DNA of 22,423 nucleotides from the NCBI GenBank assembly GCA_023429845.1, contig JAEZCY010000053.1, forward strand, positions 1 through 22,423, written 5' to 3'. Origin of the DNA: Acidobacteriota bacterium. Its GTDB lineage: Bacteria; Acidobacteriota; Vicinamibacteria; Vicinamibacterales; Vicinamibacteraceae. The position numbers and the translations under genes are program-made. The notes beneath the pieces are model-generated. The model worked only from the letters and a program-made list of their open reading frames with translations, had not been told where the DNA came from and ran no database searches. Each line of letters begins with the position of its first letter. Within the stretch, counting starts at the first letter, position 1. Shown here one piece after another: positions 7,184-14,950 of the stretch.

Positions 7184-7213
7184 TTGACACTGCTAAGTCC
7201 CTGAATCTATGCT
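7184..7213 (+). promoter_or_regulatory. Sigma70-type promoter for the HU gene
   Basis: A perfect -35 TTGACA (7184-7189) is separated by 18 nt from TATGCT (7208-7213), a four-of-six -10 match. Initiation would fall near 7220, leaving a leader of only about 9 nt (GGCGGACG) before the ATG at 7229. Confidence 0.65.
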
Positions 7214-7228
7214 TCTTAGCGGCGGACG

Positions 7229-7501
7229 ATGATCAAGGTCGACATCATCAATGAAGTGGCGACAGTGGCTGACATCACGAAGGTGAAGGCCGAGGTTGCC
7301 GTCGAAGCGGTATTCGAGGCGATGCGGGAAGCGATGAAACGAGGCGAGCGCATCGAACTGCGCGGCTTCGGCGTCTTCCAGGTCAAGCCCCGAAAGCGCG
7401 GCATCGGCCGTAATCCCCGTACCGGCAAGGAGGTGCGTATCCCCCCGGGGCGCACCATTCGCTTCAAGCCGGGCAAGGACCTCCAGAACATCGGCAGTTG
7501 A
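7229..7501 (+). CDS. HU/IHF-family DNA-binding protein
   Basis: This 90-residue histone-like protein bends and compacts DNA in the nucleoid as a dimer. The N-terminal helical dimerisation half includes ITKVKAEVAVEAVFEAMREAMKRGERIEL. The beta-ribbon arm follows: RGFGVFQVKPRKRGIGRNPRTGKEVRI, containing the family signature GFG.F....R..R.GRNP.TG with the intercalating proline. The ending, PPGRTIRFKPGKDL, is standard. Length and sequence fit HU or IHF-alpha; I cannot decide between them by eye. A good sigma70 promoter lies immediately upstream. The stop codon overlaps the TTG start of the protease gene, so the two are probably translationally coupled. Confidence 0.95.
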   Translation: MIKVDIINEVATVADITKVKAEVAVEAVFEAMREAMKRGERIELRGFGVFQVKPRKRGIGRNPRTGKEVRIPPGRTIRFKPGKDLQNIGS

Positions 7502-8583
7502 CGACGAATCCGCCGGTGTCGACATCGCCGCCCCTGCCGCCATCGGGCTCGTCCGACCAGTCGAGCCCATCGAATCCTCCGGAGCACGCCACGCACCTGC
7601 GCTGGTCGAGCGCCGACAGCGCCTGGGTCACGGGGCCGTTGACACCCGCCCAGTCGGCCCTCGATCCGGTGCCGCGGGTCGGCTCCAGGCCGTGGGTCCA
7701 CCTGCTGCTCCTCGTGCTCACGTTCTGCACGATGACCCTGGCGGGCAGCTCGTTCTTCCTGAATTACGTCACCGGTGTCGGGCTGCGGCCGGTGCCGCGG
7801 GACCTGACGCAGGCTCAGGCCCTCATCGGCGGGCTCTGGTTCAGCGTGCCGGCCCTGCTGATCCTCGGCTCCCACGAGATGGGCCACTATGTGGCCTGTC
7901 GATATTACCGGATCCCGGCATCGTTGCCGTATTTCATCCCCGCGCCCATCCTGTCGATCGTCGGCACGCTCGGCGCGGTGATCAGGATGGCGCTGCCGCG
8001 CACACGACGTGCGCTGTTCGATGTGGGCATTGCCGGCCCCATCGCCGGCTTCGTCGTGCTCGTGCCGCTCGCGGCCTACGGCGTATCCGAGTCGTACATC
8101 ATCCGCCTGACGCGGCCCGTGCCACTCGACGGCATCAACCTGGGCGACCCCTTGCTGCTCACCCTGCTCCAGCAGGCGTTCTTCGGCACCGTCCCGGATC
8201 GTGCCGTGTTCGTGATGCACCCGATGGGGTTTGCCGCGTGGTTCGGCCTGCTCGCCACGGCACTCAATCTCTTCCCGGCGGGCCAGCTCGATGGCGGACA
8301 CATCGTCCATGCGCTCGTGGGACGCTACTCGCGCTACGTGACAATCGGCTCGATCCTGGTGCTGCTCTCGCTTGCCGTCTTCGTGTCGGCCAGCTGGGTC
8401 GTCTGGACGGTGCTGCTTGTGCTGATGACCTACAGCTTCGGCCTCGATCATCCGCCCGTGGGCGAGGAGCACGTGCCCATCGGCCGTGGGCGCATCGTGC
8501 TGGCCGTCTTCGCCGTCGTCATGTTCGCCCTGAGCTTCACGCCAGTCCCGATCAGCCCGGCGCAGTTCCTCGGCGGACGGTAG
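7498..8583 (+). CDS. M50-type site-2 protease family membrane protein
   Basis: This 361-residue predicted intramembrane zinc metalloprotease has a Pro/Ser-rich, probably disordered cytoplasmic N-terminus (about 1-60), then about seven hydrophobic segments. The zinc site is HEMGH (His126, Glu127, His130), and the second conserved block NLFPAGQLDGG contains the third ligand Asp265. There is no PDZ domain, unlike RseP. The overall pattern resembles the plant/cyanobacterial EGY-like branch of M50. The start is uncertain. A TTG at 7498 overlaps the HU stop codon (TTGA) and fits coupling; a GTG at 7516 is an alternative. It ends 5 bp from the stop of convergent priA, with no visible terminator between them. 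The substrate is unknown; the link to the HU gene is positional only. Confidence 0.88.
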   Translation: MTTNPPVSTSPPLPPSGSSDQSSPSNPPEHATHLRWSSADSAWVTGPLTPAQSALDPVPRVGSRPWVHLLLLVLTFCTMTLAGSSFFLNYVTGVGLRPVPRDLTQAQALIGGLWFSVPALLILGSHEMGHYVACRYYRIPASLPYFIPAPILSIVGTLGAVIRMALPRTRRALFDVGIAGPIAGFVVLVPLAAYGVSESYIIRLTRPVPLDGINLGDPLLLTLLQQAFFGTVPDRAVFVMHPMGFAAWFGLLATALNLFPAGQLDGGHIVHALVGRYSRYVTIGSILVLLSLAVFVSASWVVWTVLLVLMTYSFGLDHPPVGEEHVPIGRGRIVLAVFAVVMFALSFTPVPISPAQFLGGR

Positions 8584-8588
8584 GACGC

Positions 8589-11059
8589 TCAGAGCATCGA
8601 GAGCGGATCCACATCCACCGTCACGCGCTTCTGCAGCGACGGAATCCCGGCCAGCGCCGCCCGCGTCACCTGACGCATCGCAGCGCGGTCGCGTCCCTTG
8701 AGCAGCACCTGCACCCGCGACTCGCCTCGGAGTCGTCCGAGCGGCGCCGGCGCGGGCCCCAGCACGCCGAATCGCGAGGCGGCGGCTGACTTCAGCCGCT
8801 CGACGAGCAAGCCGGCGTCCTTCAGCGCAGTCGCCAGCGACTCGTGTCGCACGACGATGTTGACCATGGAGAGCCAGGGCGGATACCGCATCCGCTCGCG
8901 GAACTCGAGTTCGCGCGCGACGAACTCGTCGTATGCCTGCCGCGTCGCCATGCCGATCGCATAGTGTTCGGGGTGCAGCGTCTGCACCAGGGCGGCTCCG
9001 CGGACCTCGCCGCGACCCGCCCGTCCTGCCACCTGCGTCAACAACTGGAACGTACGCTCGGCTGCGCGGAAGTCCGCCACGCCGAGACCGACGTCGGCCG
9101 ACACGACCCCCACCAGCGTGACCTGCGGAAAGTCGTGGCCCTTGGCAATCATCTGCGTGCCGACGAGCACGTCGATCTCGCGGGCCGCGAACCGTGCGAG
9201 CACCGTGCCGATCGCCCCGCGTCGCTGCATCGTGTCGCGATCGACGCGCGCCACCCGCGCGCCCGGGCAGGCCTGCACCACTTCCTGTTCGACGCGTTCC
9301 GTGCCGACGCCGGTGTACTCCAGGAACTCGCCCTGGCACGACGGACACTTCTCGGGCAGCCGTGCAGCGTACCCGCAGTAATGACAGCGCACCTCACCGG
9401 CGCGCCGGTGCACCGTCAGCGTGACCGCGCAGTTCGGACACTCGGCGGTGTTGCCGCATCCGCGGCAGAGCAGCGACGGTGCGTAGCCGCGCCGATTGAG
9501 CAGGACCATCGCCTGCTCGCGGCGCTCGACGCAGGCCTGCAGCGCCGCGCGCAGCGGCCGACTCAGGACGACGTCGGGGCCTTCGTCGGCGAGCACGGCG
9601 CGCATGTCGATCGTCTGGACATCGGCGAGCGGACGGTCATGCACGCGCTGCCGCATCCGCACGAGCCGATATCGCCCTTCCGCCGCATGCCGCCACGTCT
9701 CGAGCGAAGGCGTTGCCGACCCGAGCACCGCCACGGCGCCGGCGTCGCGGGCGCGAACCAGCGCGGCGTCGCGGCCGTGATAGCGGGGGCTTTCCTCCTG
9801 CTTGTAGGCGGTGTCATGCTCCTCGTCCACGATCACGAGCCCGAGCCGGGGAAGCGGCGCAAACACCGCGGACCGCGTGCCGATGACGATGTACCCTCGC
9901 CGCGACGGATGCGGTGCCACTGGTCGTAGCGTTCGCCGTCCGAGAGTGCACTGTGCTGGATCGCGAGGCGGTCGCCGAACGCCCGCCGGAACAGCGACGC
10001 CACGGCCGACGTGAGCGCGATCTCGGGCACCAGCAGCAGCACGCCGCGGCCCTGCTCGAGCGCAGTGCGCGCAAGACGAAGGAAGACCTGCGTCTTGCCG
10101 CTCCCCGTCACGCCGTGCAGGAGCGCCGGATGGAAGCCCGTGCCGATCAGCGGCGCGAGCGTGTCCATCGCCGCCGCCTGCTCCCCCGTCAGCGGCAGGA
10201 ACGTCTGACCGGCAAGGACCTCCGAGGTACCTGCCGATCCACTGGCGAACGGGTCGCGTTCCGAGTTGCGCCATTCCACCTGCGCCAGGCCCAGGGCGAC
10301 CAGCCGCCGGATCACGTCGCTGCCGATGCCATGATCGCGCAGCGTGCCGGCGTCGATGCCCTCTGGCGCGGCACATAGCACCGCGCACGCGGCCGACTGC
10401 TTTGCACCAAGGCGCAACGTGGCGTGATCGAAGGCGTTCGCCGTCGGGCGAATCCAGCGACGCTTGCGTGAGGCGTCGGCCTGCCCCGTCACCACGGGCT
10501 GCAGCCGCACATGCCCCGCGCGAAGCAGACGGCGGACGGCGCGCGACACCGATTCGGGCGTGGCCTGGCCGTCGCGCGTGCGGGCGGCCACGACGCGCGC
10601 GAGTTGCCGACGTACGACGGGCCCCTTTTCGCGAAGCGCCTCGAGGATCGCCTCGTCCACCTGCTGGTCGAGGGGCAGTTCGCGCGGCTCGTGCGGAGCC
10701 GTTTCGACGGCGTCCTCGGCAAGCGCCACCGTCATGTCGCTCCGCAGCCACCCCTTTGGCGGCATTGCCGCGGAGATCACGTCGCCCGGGCCGGCGAGGT
10801 AATAGTCGCTGACCCACAGTGCGAGATCGACGACGCACTCGGGAAGGAACGTGACGTCGTCGAGCACCTCGAGCACGTCACGCAACCGTGCCGGCGTGTC
10901 GTCGGGCGACGCGTTGTCGTGCGTGACGAGGCCGGTCACCTTGCGCGGGCCGACCTGCACGACCACGCGTGTGCCGCGTGGCGCCTGCAGGCCGTCCGGC
11001 AGTCGGTAGGTCAGCAGGCCGAGCCCTGGCACGGGCACGGCCACGCGGACCACCCGCAT
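8589..11059 (-). pseudogene. priA: Primosomal protein N' (PriA helicase), frameshifted
   Basis: PriA restarts stalled replication forks as a 3'-5' superfamily 2 helicase. The N-terminal part (ATG at 11059) has the DNA-binding domain (VPVPGLGLLTYRLP; DYYLAGPGDVI) and Walker A GVTGSGKTQ (Lys322). It then leaves frame at 9894-9896 and would stop at 9833 after 408 residues. The rest continues in the -1 frame from GYIVIGTRSAVFAP. It contains DEEH, GSATPSLETW, eight zinc-binding cysteines (CRGC, CPNC, CHYC, CPSC), GTQMIAKGHDFP and QVAGRAGRG, and ends at 8589. Adding one base gives exactly 824 codons, the family's normal size. The downstream frame of over 430 codons has no stops, so the lesion is either very recent or a sequencing/assembly error in the GGG run. 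Its ATG overlaps the upstream glycosylase stop codon by 1 nt (TGATG). Confidence 0.92.
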
Positions 11060-11901
11060 CAGCGCGCCTCGCCCCGCAGAAGCGAGCGCACGAGCTTCAT
11101 GTCGTCCCAGGTGTCGCGCTTCTTGTCTGGACTGCGCAGGAGGTAAGCCGGGTGGAACGTGGGCACGAGGTGGGCGCCGCGGTACGGGTGCATGCGGCCG
11201 CGCAGCCTGGTGATGGGCGTGTCGGTGCGCAGCAGCGTCTGCGCAGCGAACTTGCCGAGCGCCACGATCACCTTCGGCTGCACCAGGTCGATCTGTCGCG
11301 CAAGGAATGGCTCGCACGCCAGCACTTCGTCCGGTTCCGGATTCCTGTTGCCGGGCGGGCGGCACTTGATCACGTTCGCGATGTACACATCGTCGCGACG
11401 CAGCTCGATGGCCTCGATGATCTTCGTCAAGAGCTGTCCGGCGCGGCCCACGAACGGAATCCCCTGCGCGTCCTCATCGCTACCCGGCGCCTCGCCGACG
11501 AACATGAGGTCCGCGGCGGGATTACCCACGCCGAACACGACCTGCCGACGGCCGAGCGTGCACAGCTTGCAGCGGGTGCACGCAGGCCCGATGTGCGTCT
11601 GCAGTTGGTCGAGCGACACGAGCGAAGCAAGGTCGCCGAGCGGCGCAGTGACGCCGTGGAGGGGCACGGCGGGTGCCTGCCGCGCCACGTTGGCGTTGGC
11701 GGCGGCCAGCTCCACGTCGGCGCTGCGGAGACGGCTGCCGAGGGGATCCCGCTCGGTCAGCAGGGGGTCGGCTGTCAGCGCAGTCGGGCGTGAAGGGGCG
11801 GCGGTCCAGGCGGCATCGCGCGAGAAGCCCGAGACGCCGAGCTCGGCGTAGAGCCGCAGGTGCGCGCGCAATTGCGCGCGGACATCGGACGTGTCTTTCA
11901 T
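11059..11901 (-). CDS. Family-4 uracil-DNA glycosylase ([4Fe-4S])
   Basis: This 280-residue enzyme is predicted to excise uracil from DNA arising by cytosine deamination. Iron-sulfur ligands are visible as CTRC (Cys108, Cys111), Cys180 in VIKCRPPGNRNP and Cys196 in ACEPFL, the family-4 pattern. Catalytic motif A is GEAPGSDEDAQGIPFVG (about 136-152) and the C-terminal motif is HPAYLLR (His250). The N-terminal ~95 residues are a poorly conserved extension rich in Ala and charged residues. It resembles the segment fused to some bacterial family-4 enzymes that are annotated as phage SPO1 DNA polymerase-like. It overlaps coaBC by 4 nt (ATGA) upstream and priA by 1 nt downstream, so translation is likely coupled in a DNA-maintenance block. 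Confidence 0.94.
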   Translation of the reverse strand: MKDTSDVRAQLRAHLRLYAELGVSGFSRDAAWTAAPSRPTALTADPLLTERDPLGSRLRSADVELAAANANVARQAPAVPLHGVTAPLGDLASLVSLDQLQTHIGPACTRCKLCTLGRRQVVFGVGNPAADLMFVGEAPGSDEDAQGIPFVGRAGQLLTKIIEAIELRRDDVYIANVIKCRPPGNRNPEPDEVLACEPFLARQIDLVQPKVIVALGKFAAQTLLRTDTPITRLRGRMHPYRGAHLVPTFHPAYLLRSPDKKRDTWDDMKLVRSLLRGEAR

Positions 11902-13115
11902 GGAAGCGCTGCAGCGGGTGCGTGGGAGAGCCGCCCCACGATGAAGTCCACGATGCGTGCGGCGAGGGCGGACTTGGCCTCGAGCGGGAACGGCTCGACG
12001 CCGGCAGCGCTGACGAAGGTCGCGACGTTGGTGTCCACCTCGAACCCTGCGCCGGCCTGGGTCACGTCGTTGGCCACGATGAGGTCCACCTGTTTCTGCG
12101 TGCGCTTGCGTTCTGCCGACGCCACCGTGTCACTCGTCTCGGCGGCGAAGCCCACCAGCACGGGATGCGAACGTCCCGCGCGCCAGCGGCCGAGGTCGTC
12201 GAGGATGTCCACCGTCCGCACCAGCGTGATCGCCAGCGCACCGTCCTGCTTCTTCGTCTTGTCCCGAGACGCCCCATCCGCCGGCGTGTAGTCGGCCACG
12301 GCCGCGGCCATGACGATGGCGTCGGCGTGGGTGCGCTCGGCGACCACGGCCGCGTGCATCTCCTGCGCCGATCGCACCCGCACCGTCCGCACACCTGCCG
12401 GCGGCGCCAGCATCGTCGGACCGAGCACCAGCGTGACGTCGGCGCCGCGAACCGCGGCCTCGTGCGCCACGGCGATGCCCATGCGGCCGCTCGAGCGGTT
12501 TCCGAGGTAGCGCACGGGGTCGAGGTCCTCGTAGGTCGGCCCGGCCGTGACAAGCAGCCGCCGGCCGCGCAACGGGGTCTCCGGCGTCAGGATGCGGAGC
12601 GCCTCGGCGGCGATGACGTCCGGCTCGGCGAGACGACCCCTCCCCACCCAGCCGCAGGCGAGATACCCCTCGCCCGGGTCGACGAACCGCACGCCACGCG
12701 ACCGCAGCCGATCCATGTTGGCCTGCGTCGCGGCGTGGTCGTACATGTGGGTGTTCATCGCGGGCGCCAGAAGGACGGGCGCGCGCGTCGCGAGGGCCAG
12801 CGACGTCAGGAAATCGTCGGCCAGTCCGTGCGCCAGCCGGGCGATGGTGTTGGCCGTGGCCGGCACGACGAGCAGCAGGGCGGCGTCGGTCGCCAGGGCG
12901 ATGTGCTCGATGTCGGCGTTGGCACCGCGCGACCACTGACTGGTGATGACCCGGCGCTGCGTGATGGCCTCGAACGTGAGCGGGCCCACGAAGCGCGTGG
13001 CGGCACGCGTCATCACGACCGCCACCTGGTGGCCGGCCTTCTGCAGCTGCCGCACCACCTCCACCGACTTGTATGCGCTGATGCCGCCGCTGACGCCGAC
13101 AGCCACGAGGGCCAT
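11898..13115 (-). CDS. coaBC: Bifunctional CoaBC, coenzyme A biosynthesis
   Basis: This enzyme joins cysteine to 4'-phosphopantothenate (CoaB) and decarboxylates the product to 4'-phosphopantetheine (CoaC) using FMN. It has 405 residues, a normal length. The CoaC half shows GVSGGISAYKS at the N-terminus, active-site His71, Asn121 in PAMNTHMY, and Cys154 in ACGWVGRGRLAEP. The CoaB half starts near residue 187 with LLVTAGPTYEDLDPVRYLGNRSSG, followed by AAAVADYTP and the lysine cluster KTKKQDG. The ATG at 13115 is chosen because it begins directly before the FMN-binding strand. A longer open frame upstream runs over rpoZ and gmk and is spurious. It lies 58 bp downstream of rpoZ and overlaps the glycosylase gene by 4 nt. 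Confidence 0.97.
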   Translation of the reverse strand: MALVAVGVSGGISAYKSVEVVRQLQKAGHQVAVVMTRAATRFVGPLTFEAITQRRVITSQWSRGANADIEHIALATDAALLLVVPATANTIARLAHGLADDFLTSLALATRAPVLLAPAMNTHMYDHAATQANMDRLRSRGVRFVDPGEGYLACGWVGRGRLAEPDVIAAEALRILTPETPLRGRRLLVTAGPTYEDLDPVRYLGNRSSGRMGIAVAHEAAVRGADVTLVLGPTMLAPPAGVRTVRVRSAQEMHAAVVAERTHADAIVMAAAVADYTPADGASRDKTKKQDGALAITLVRTVDILDDLGRWRAGRSHPVLVGFAAETSDTVASAERKRTQKQVDLIVANDVTQAGAGFEVDTNVATFVSAAGVEPFPLEAKSALAARIVDFIVGRLSHAPAAALP

Positions 13116-13173
13116 GTGTCGCCTCCGGGTGGTGAGCCTCGCGGGGCGTTCAGGGAACGCACCCTGCCGTGGG

Positions 13174-13368
13174 TTACTCGTGGGCGGCTTCGACCGGTTC
13201 GTCGCCAATCGGCTGGATGAAGCCGTCGAGCACTTCGCGTTGGGCGGTGCGCGCCGGCTTGACGCTCGGCTCCACCCGCGGCAGGGATCCCTGCAGCAGC
13301 TGCTTCGCGCGTTGTGAAGCGAGGACGACGAACTCGAAAGCGTTCGGAAGGGTGCTGCGATCAACCAT
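13174..13368 (-). CDS. rpoZ: RNA polymerase omega subunit
   Basis: Omega assists assembly and stability of the RNA polymerase core by clamping the beta' subunit. The 64-residue product contains the characteristic NAFEFVVLASQRAKQLLQG (about residues 9-27), then PRVEPSVKPARTAQREVLDGFI and an acidic C-terminus (GDEPVEAAHE). It is slightly shorter than the E. coli protein but normal for acidobacteria-type and many other bacterial omegas. Its place between gmk (51 bp upstream) and coaBC (58 bp downstream) is the conserved gmk-rpoZ-coaBC order, which strongly supports the call despite the small size. Confidence 0.92.
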   Translation of the reverse strand: MVDRSTLPNAFEFVVLASQRAKQLLQGSLPRVEPSVKPARTAQREVLDGFIQPIGDEPVEAAHE

Positions 13369-13419
13369 GGGTCTGAGTGGAGTTGCTGTCGGGCGTTTCG
13401 ACCGGGCCCTGCCGGAAGT

Positions 13420-14076
13420 TCAGGCGACCGGCTGCGCGCCGAACGTCCTGAGAATCGCATCGGCCTTCGTTCGCATGCGCTCCCTGCGCACACGCTCGGC
13501 CAGGATGATGCTGCGCATCGCCAGCACGCACGCATCGAGGTCGTCATTGACGACCACGTACTGGTATTCCTCGTAACCCGCCACTTCGGCGCGCGCCGTG
13601 TCGAGCCGGCGTCGAATCGCGGCATCCGAGTCCTTGCCGCGGCCGCGGAGGCGCTGTTCGAGCACCTCGAACGACGGTGGCAGCACGAACACGGTCACGA
13701 GCGGCACACCGGTATTCCGAACCTGAGCGGCGCCCTGCACGTCGATGACCAGCACCACGTCCTTGCCGGACGCCATCAACTGCTCGACGTCGGTGCGGGC
13801 GGTGCCGTAGAAATTGCCGAAGACGTCGGCGTGCTCGAGGAACTCGCCCCGCTCCACCATGGCCTCGAAGGCGCCGCGGGCGATGAAATTATAGTCTACG
13901 CCGTCCCGCTCACCGGCCCGGGCCTGCCGCGACGTGTAACTTCGGGACATCGTCAGGTCGGGCACCACCTGCACCAGGCGCTCGACAACAGTCGTCTTGC
14001 CCGTCCCCGACGCGGCTGAGACGACAAACAGCTGGCCGGTGCCGCCCTGGCGCCCCGCTGCCCCGTCACTCGACAT
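13420..14076 (-). CDS. gmk: Guanylate kinase
   Basis: This cytoplasmic enzyme phosphorylates GMP to GDP with ATP. At 218 residues it is near the family norm (about 205) with a short Gly-rich N-terminal extension. The P-loop is ASGTGKTT (residues 22-29), a variant of the usual GPSGAGK. The GMP-binding region follows as SRSYTSRQARAGERDGVDYNF, with Tyr/Arg residues as expected, then EFLEHADVFGNFYGT. The lid and base segments are VLVIDVQGAAQVR and RLRGRGKDSDAAIRRRL. The start at 14076 overlaps the 3' end of yicC by 11 nt, consistent with one transcript. Confidence 0.96.
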   Translation of the reverse strand: MSSDGAAGRQGGTGQLFVVSAASGTGKTTVVERLVQVVPDLTMSRSYTSRQARAGERDGVDYNFIARGAFEAMVERGEFLEHADVFGNFYGTARTDVEQLMASGKDVVLVIDVQGAAQVRNTGVPLVTVFVLPPSFEVLEQRLRGRGKDSDAAIRRRLDTARAEVAGYEEYQYVVVNDDLDACVLAMRSIILAERVRRERMRTKADAILRTFGAQPVA

Positions 14077-14950
14077 TCTGGACTTGCTCCCGCATCTTCT
14101 CGAGCTCGGCCTTGGCGCTGACTACCAGTGCGGATGCGCGCGCACCCTCGGCCTTGGAGCCTATTGTATTCACCTCGCGATTCATCTCCTGCAGGAGAAA
14201 GTCGAGCTTGCGGCCGACGGGCTCGTCGCCAGCCACCAGGTCCACCCAATGCGCCAGGTGCGCCCGCAATCGCACGAGTTCCTCGCGAATCTCGGATCGC
14301 GCCACGAACTTGACCACCTCGGCCGCGACGAGCGACCCGTCCACCAGCGGTTCGAGCCGCAACTCGGCAATACGCTGCACGAGGCGCTGATGCACGCCGC
14401 CGGCCGCCTCCCGGCTCGCCTCCTCGACCGCGTCCACGATGGCGATCAGCGTTTCCCGGCGCTGTTCGAGCTCCGCTGCCAGGAATCGCCCTTCGGTGCG
14501 CCGCATCTGGTTCAACGCGTCGAGAGCCTCGCTGAGCACGAGGCCGGACACCTCGGCCAGTCGCTCCGTGTCGATGGCCGGTCGCTCCTCCCGCACCTTC
14601 AGCACCTGGGGTAACCGCAGCACGTCGCCCGGCGACAGGGCTCCTTCGACCACGCCAGTGGCGCGCACCTTCTCCACCGCGGCCGCCACCGCGCGGACGA
14701 GGCCGTCGTCGATCTCCACGACCGTCACGGGGTCGACCCGCTCCTGGACGGTCATCGCGACCTCGAGGCGTCCCCGCGCCATCCGCTGCTGGATCGCCGA
14801 TCGAAAGGCCGCTTCGAGCGTCAGGACGGAAGCTGGCAGCCTGAACTGCACGTCGAGGTGGCGGTGGTTGACGGCACGGAGCGTCACGTTCACGGCGAGG
14901 TCGTCGGTCTCGCGCGTCGCCGTGGCAAAGCCGGTCATCGAGATGATCAT
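14066..14950 (-). CDS. YicC family endoribonuclease-like protein
   Basis: This 294-residue protein has the YicC N-terminal domain (MIISMTGFATATRET with ISMTGF, then LRAVNHRHLDVQFRLP) and the C-terminal DUF1732-type helical domain. The latter ends with GRKLDFLLQEMNREVNTIGSKA followed by a helix closing in EKMREQVQNVE. The E. coli homologue has been linked to RNA turnover; direct activity here is assumed from homology. It has a good Shine-Dalgarno (GGGAGA, 5 nt before the ATG) even though the ATG overlaps the stop of the ABC transporter gene by 4 nt (ATGA). yicC next to gmk is a conserved order in many bacteria. Confidence 0.95.
   Translation of the reverse strand: MIISMTGFATATRETDDLAVNVTLRAVNHRHLDVQFRLPASVLTLEAAFRSAIQQRMARGRLEVAMTVQERVDPVTVVEIDDGLVRAVAAAVEKVRATGVVEGALSPGDVLRLPQVLKVREERPAIDTERLAEVSGLVLSEALDALNQMRRTEGRFLAAELEQRRETLIAIVDAVEEASREAAGGVHQRLVQRIAELRLEPLVDGSLVAAEVVKFVARSEIREELVRLRAHLAHWVDLVAGDEPVGRKLDFLLQEMNREVNTIGSKAEGARASALVVSAKAELEKMREQVQNVE

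Noticed and set aside
9833..9898. Programmed -1 ribosomal frameshift in priA.
   Set aside because: No XXXYYYZ heptamer, no obvious downstream pseudoknot, and no family precedent for a frameshifted PriA; a base deletion or read error is simpler.
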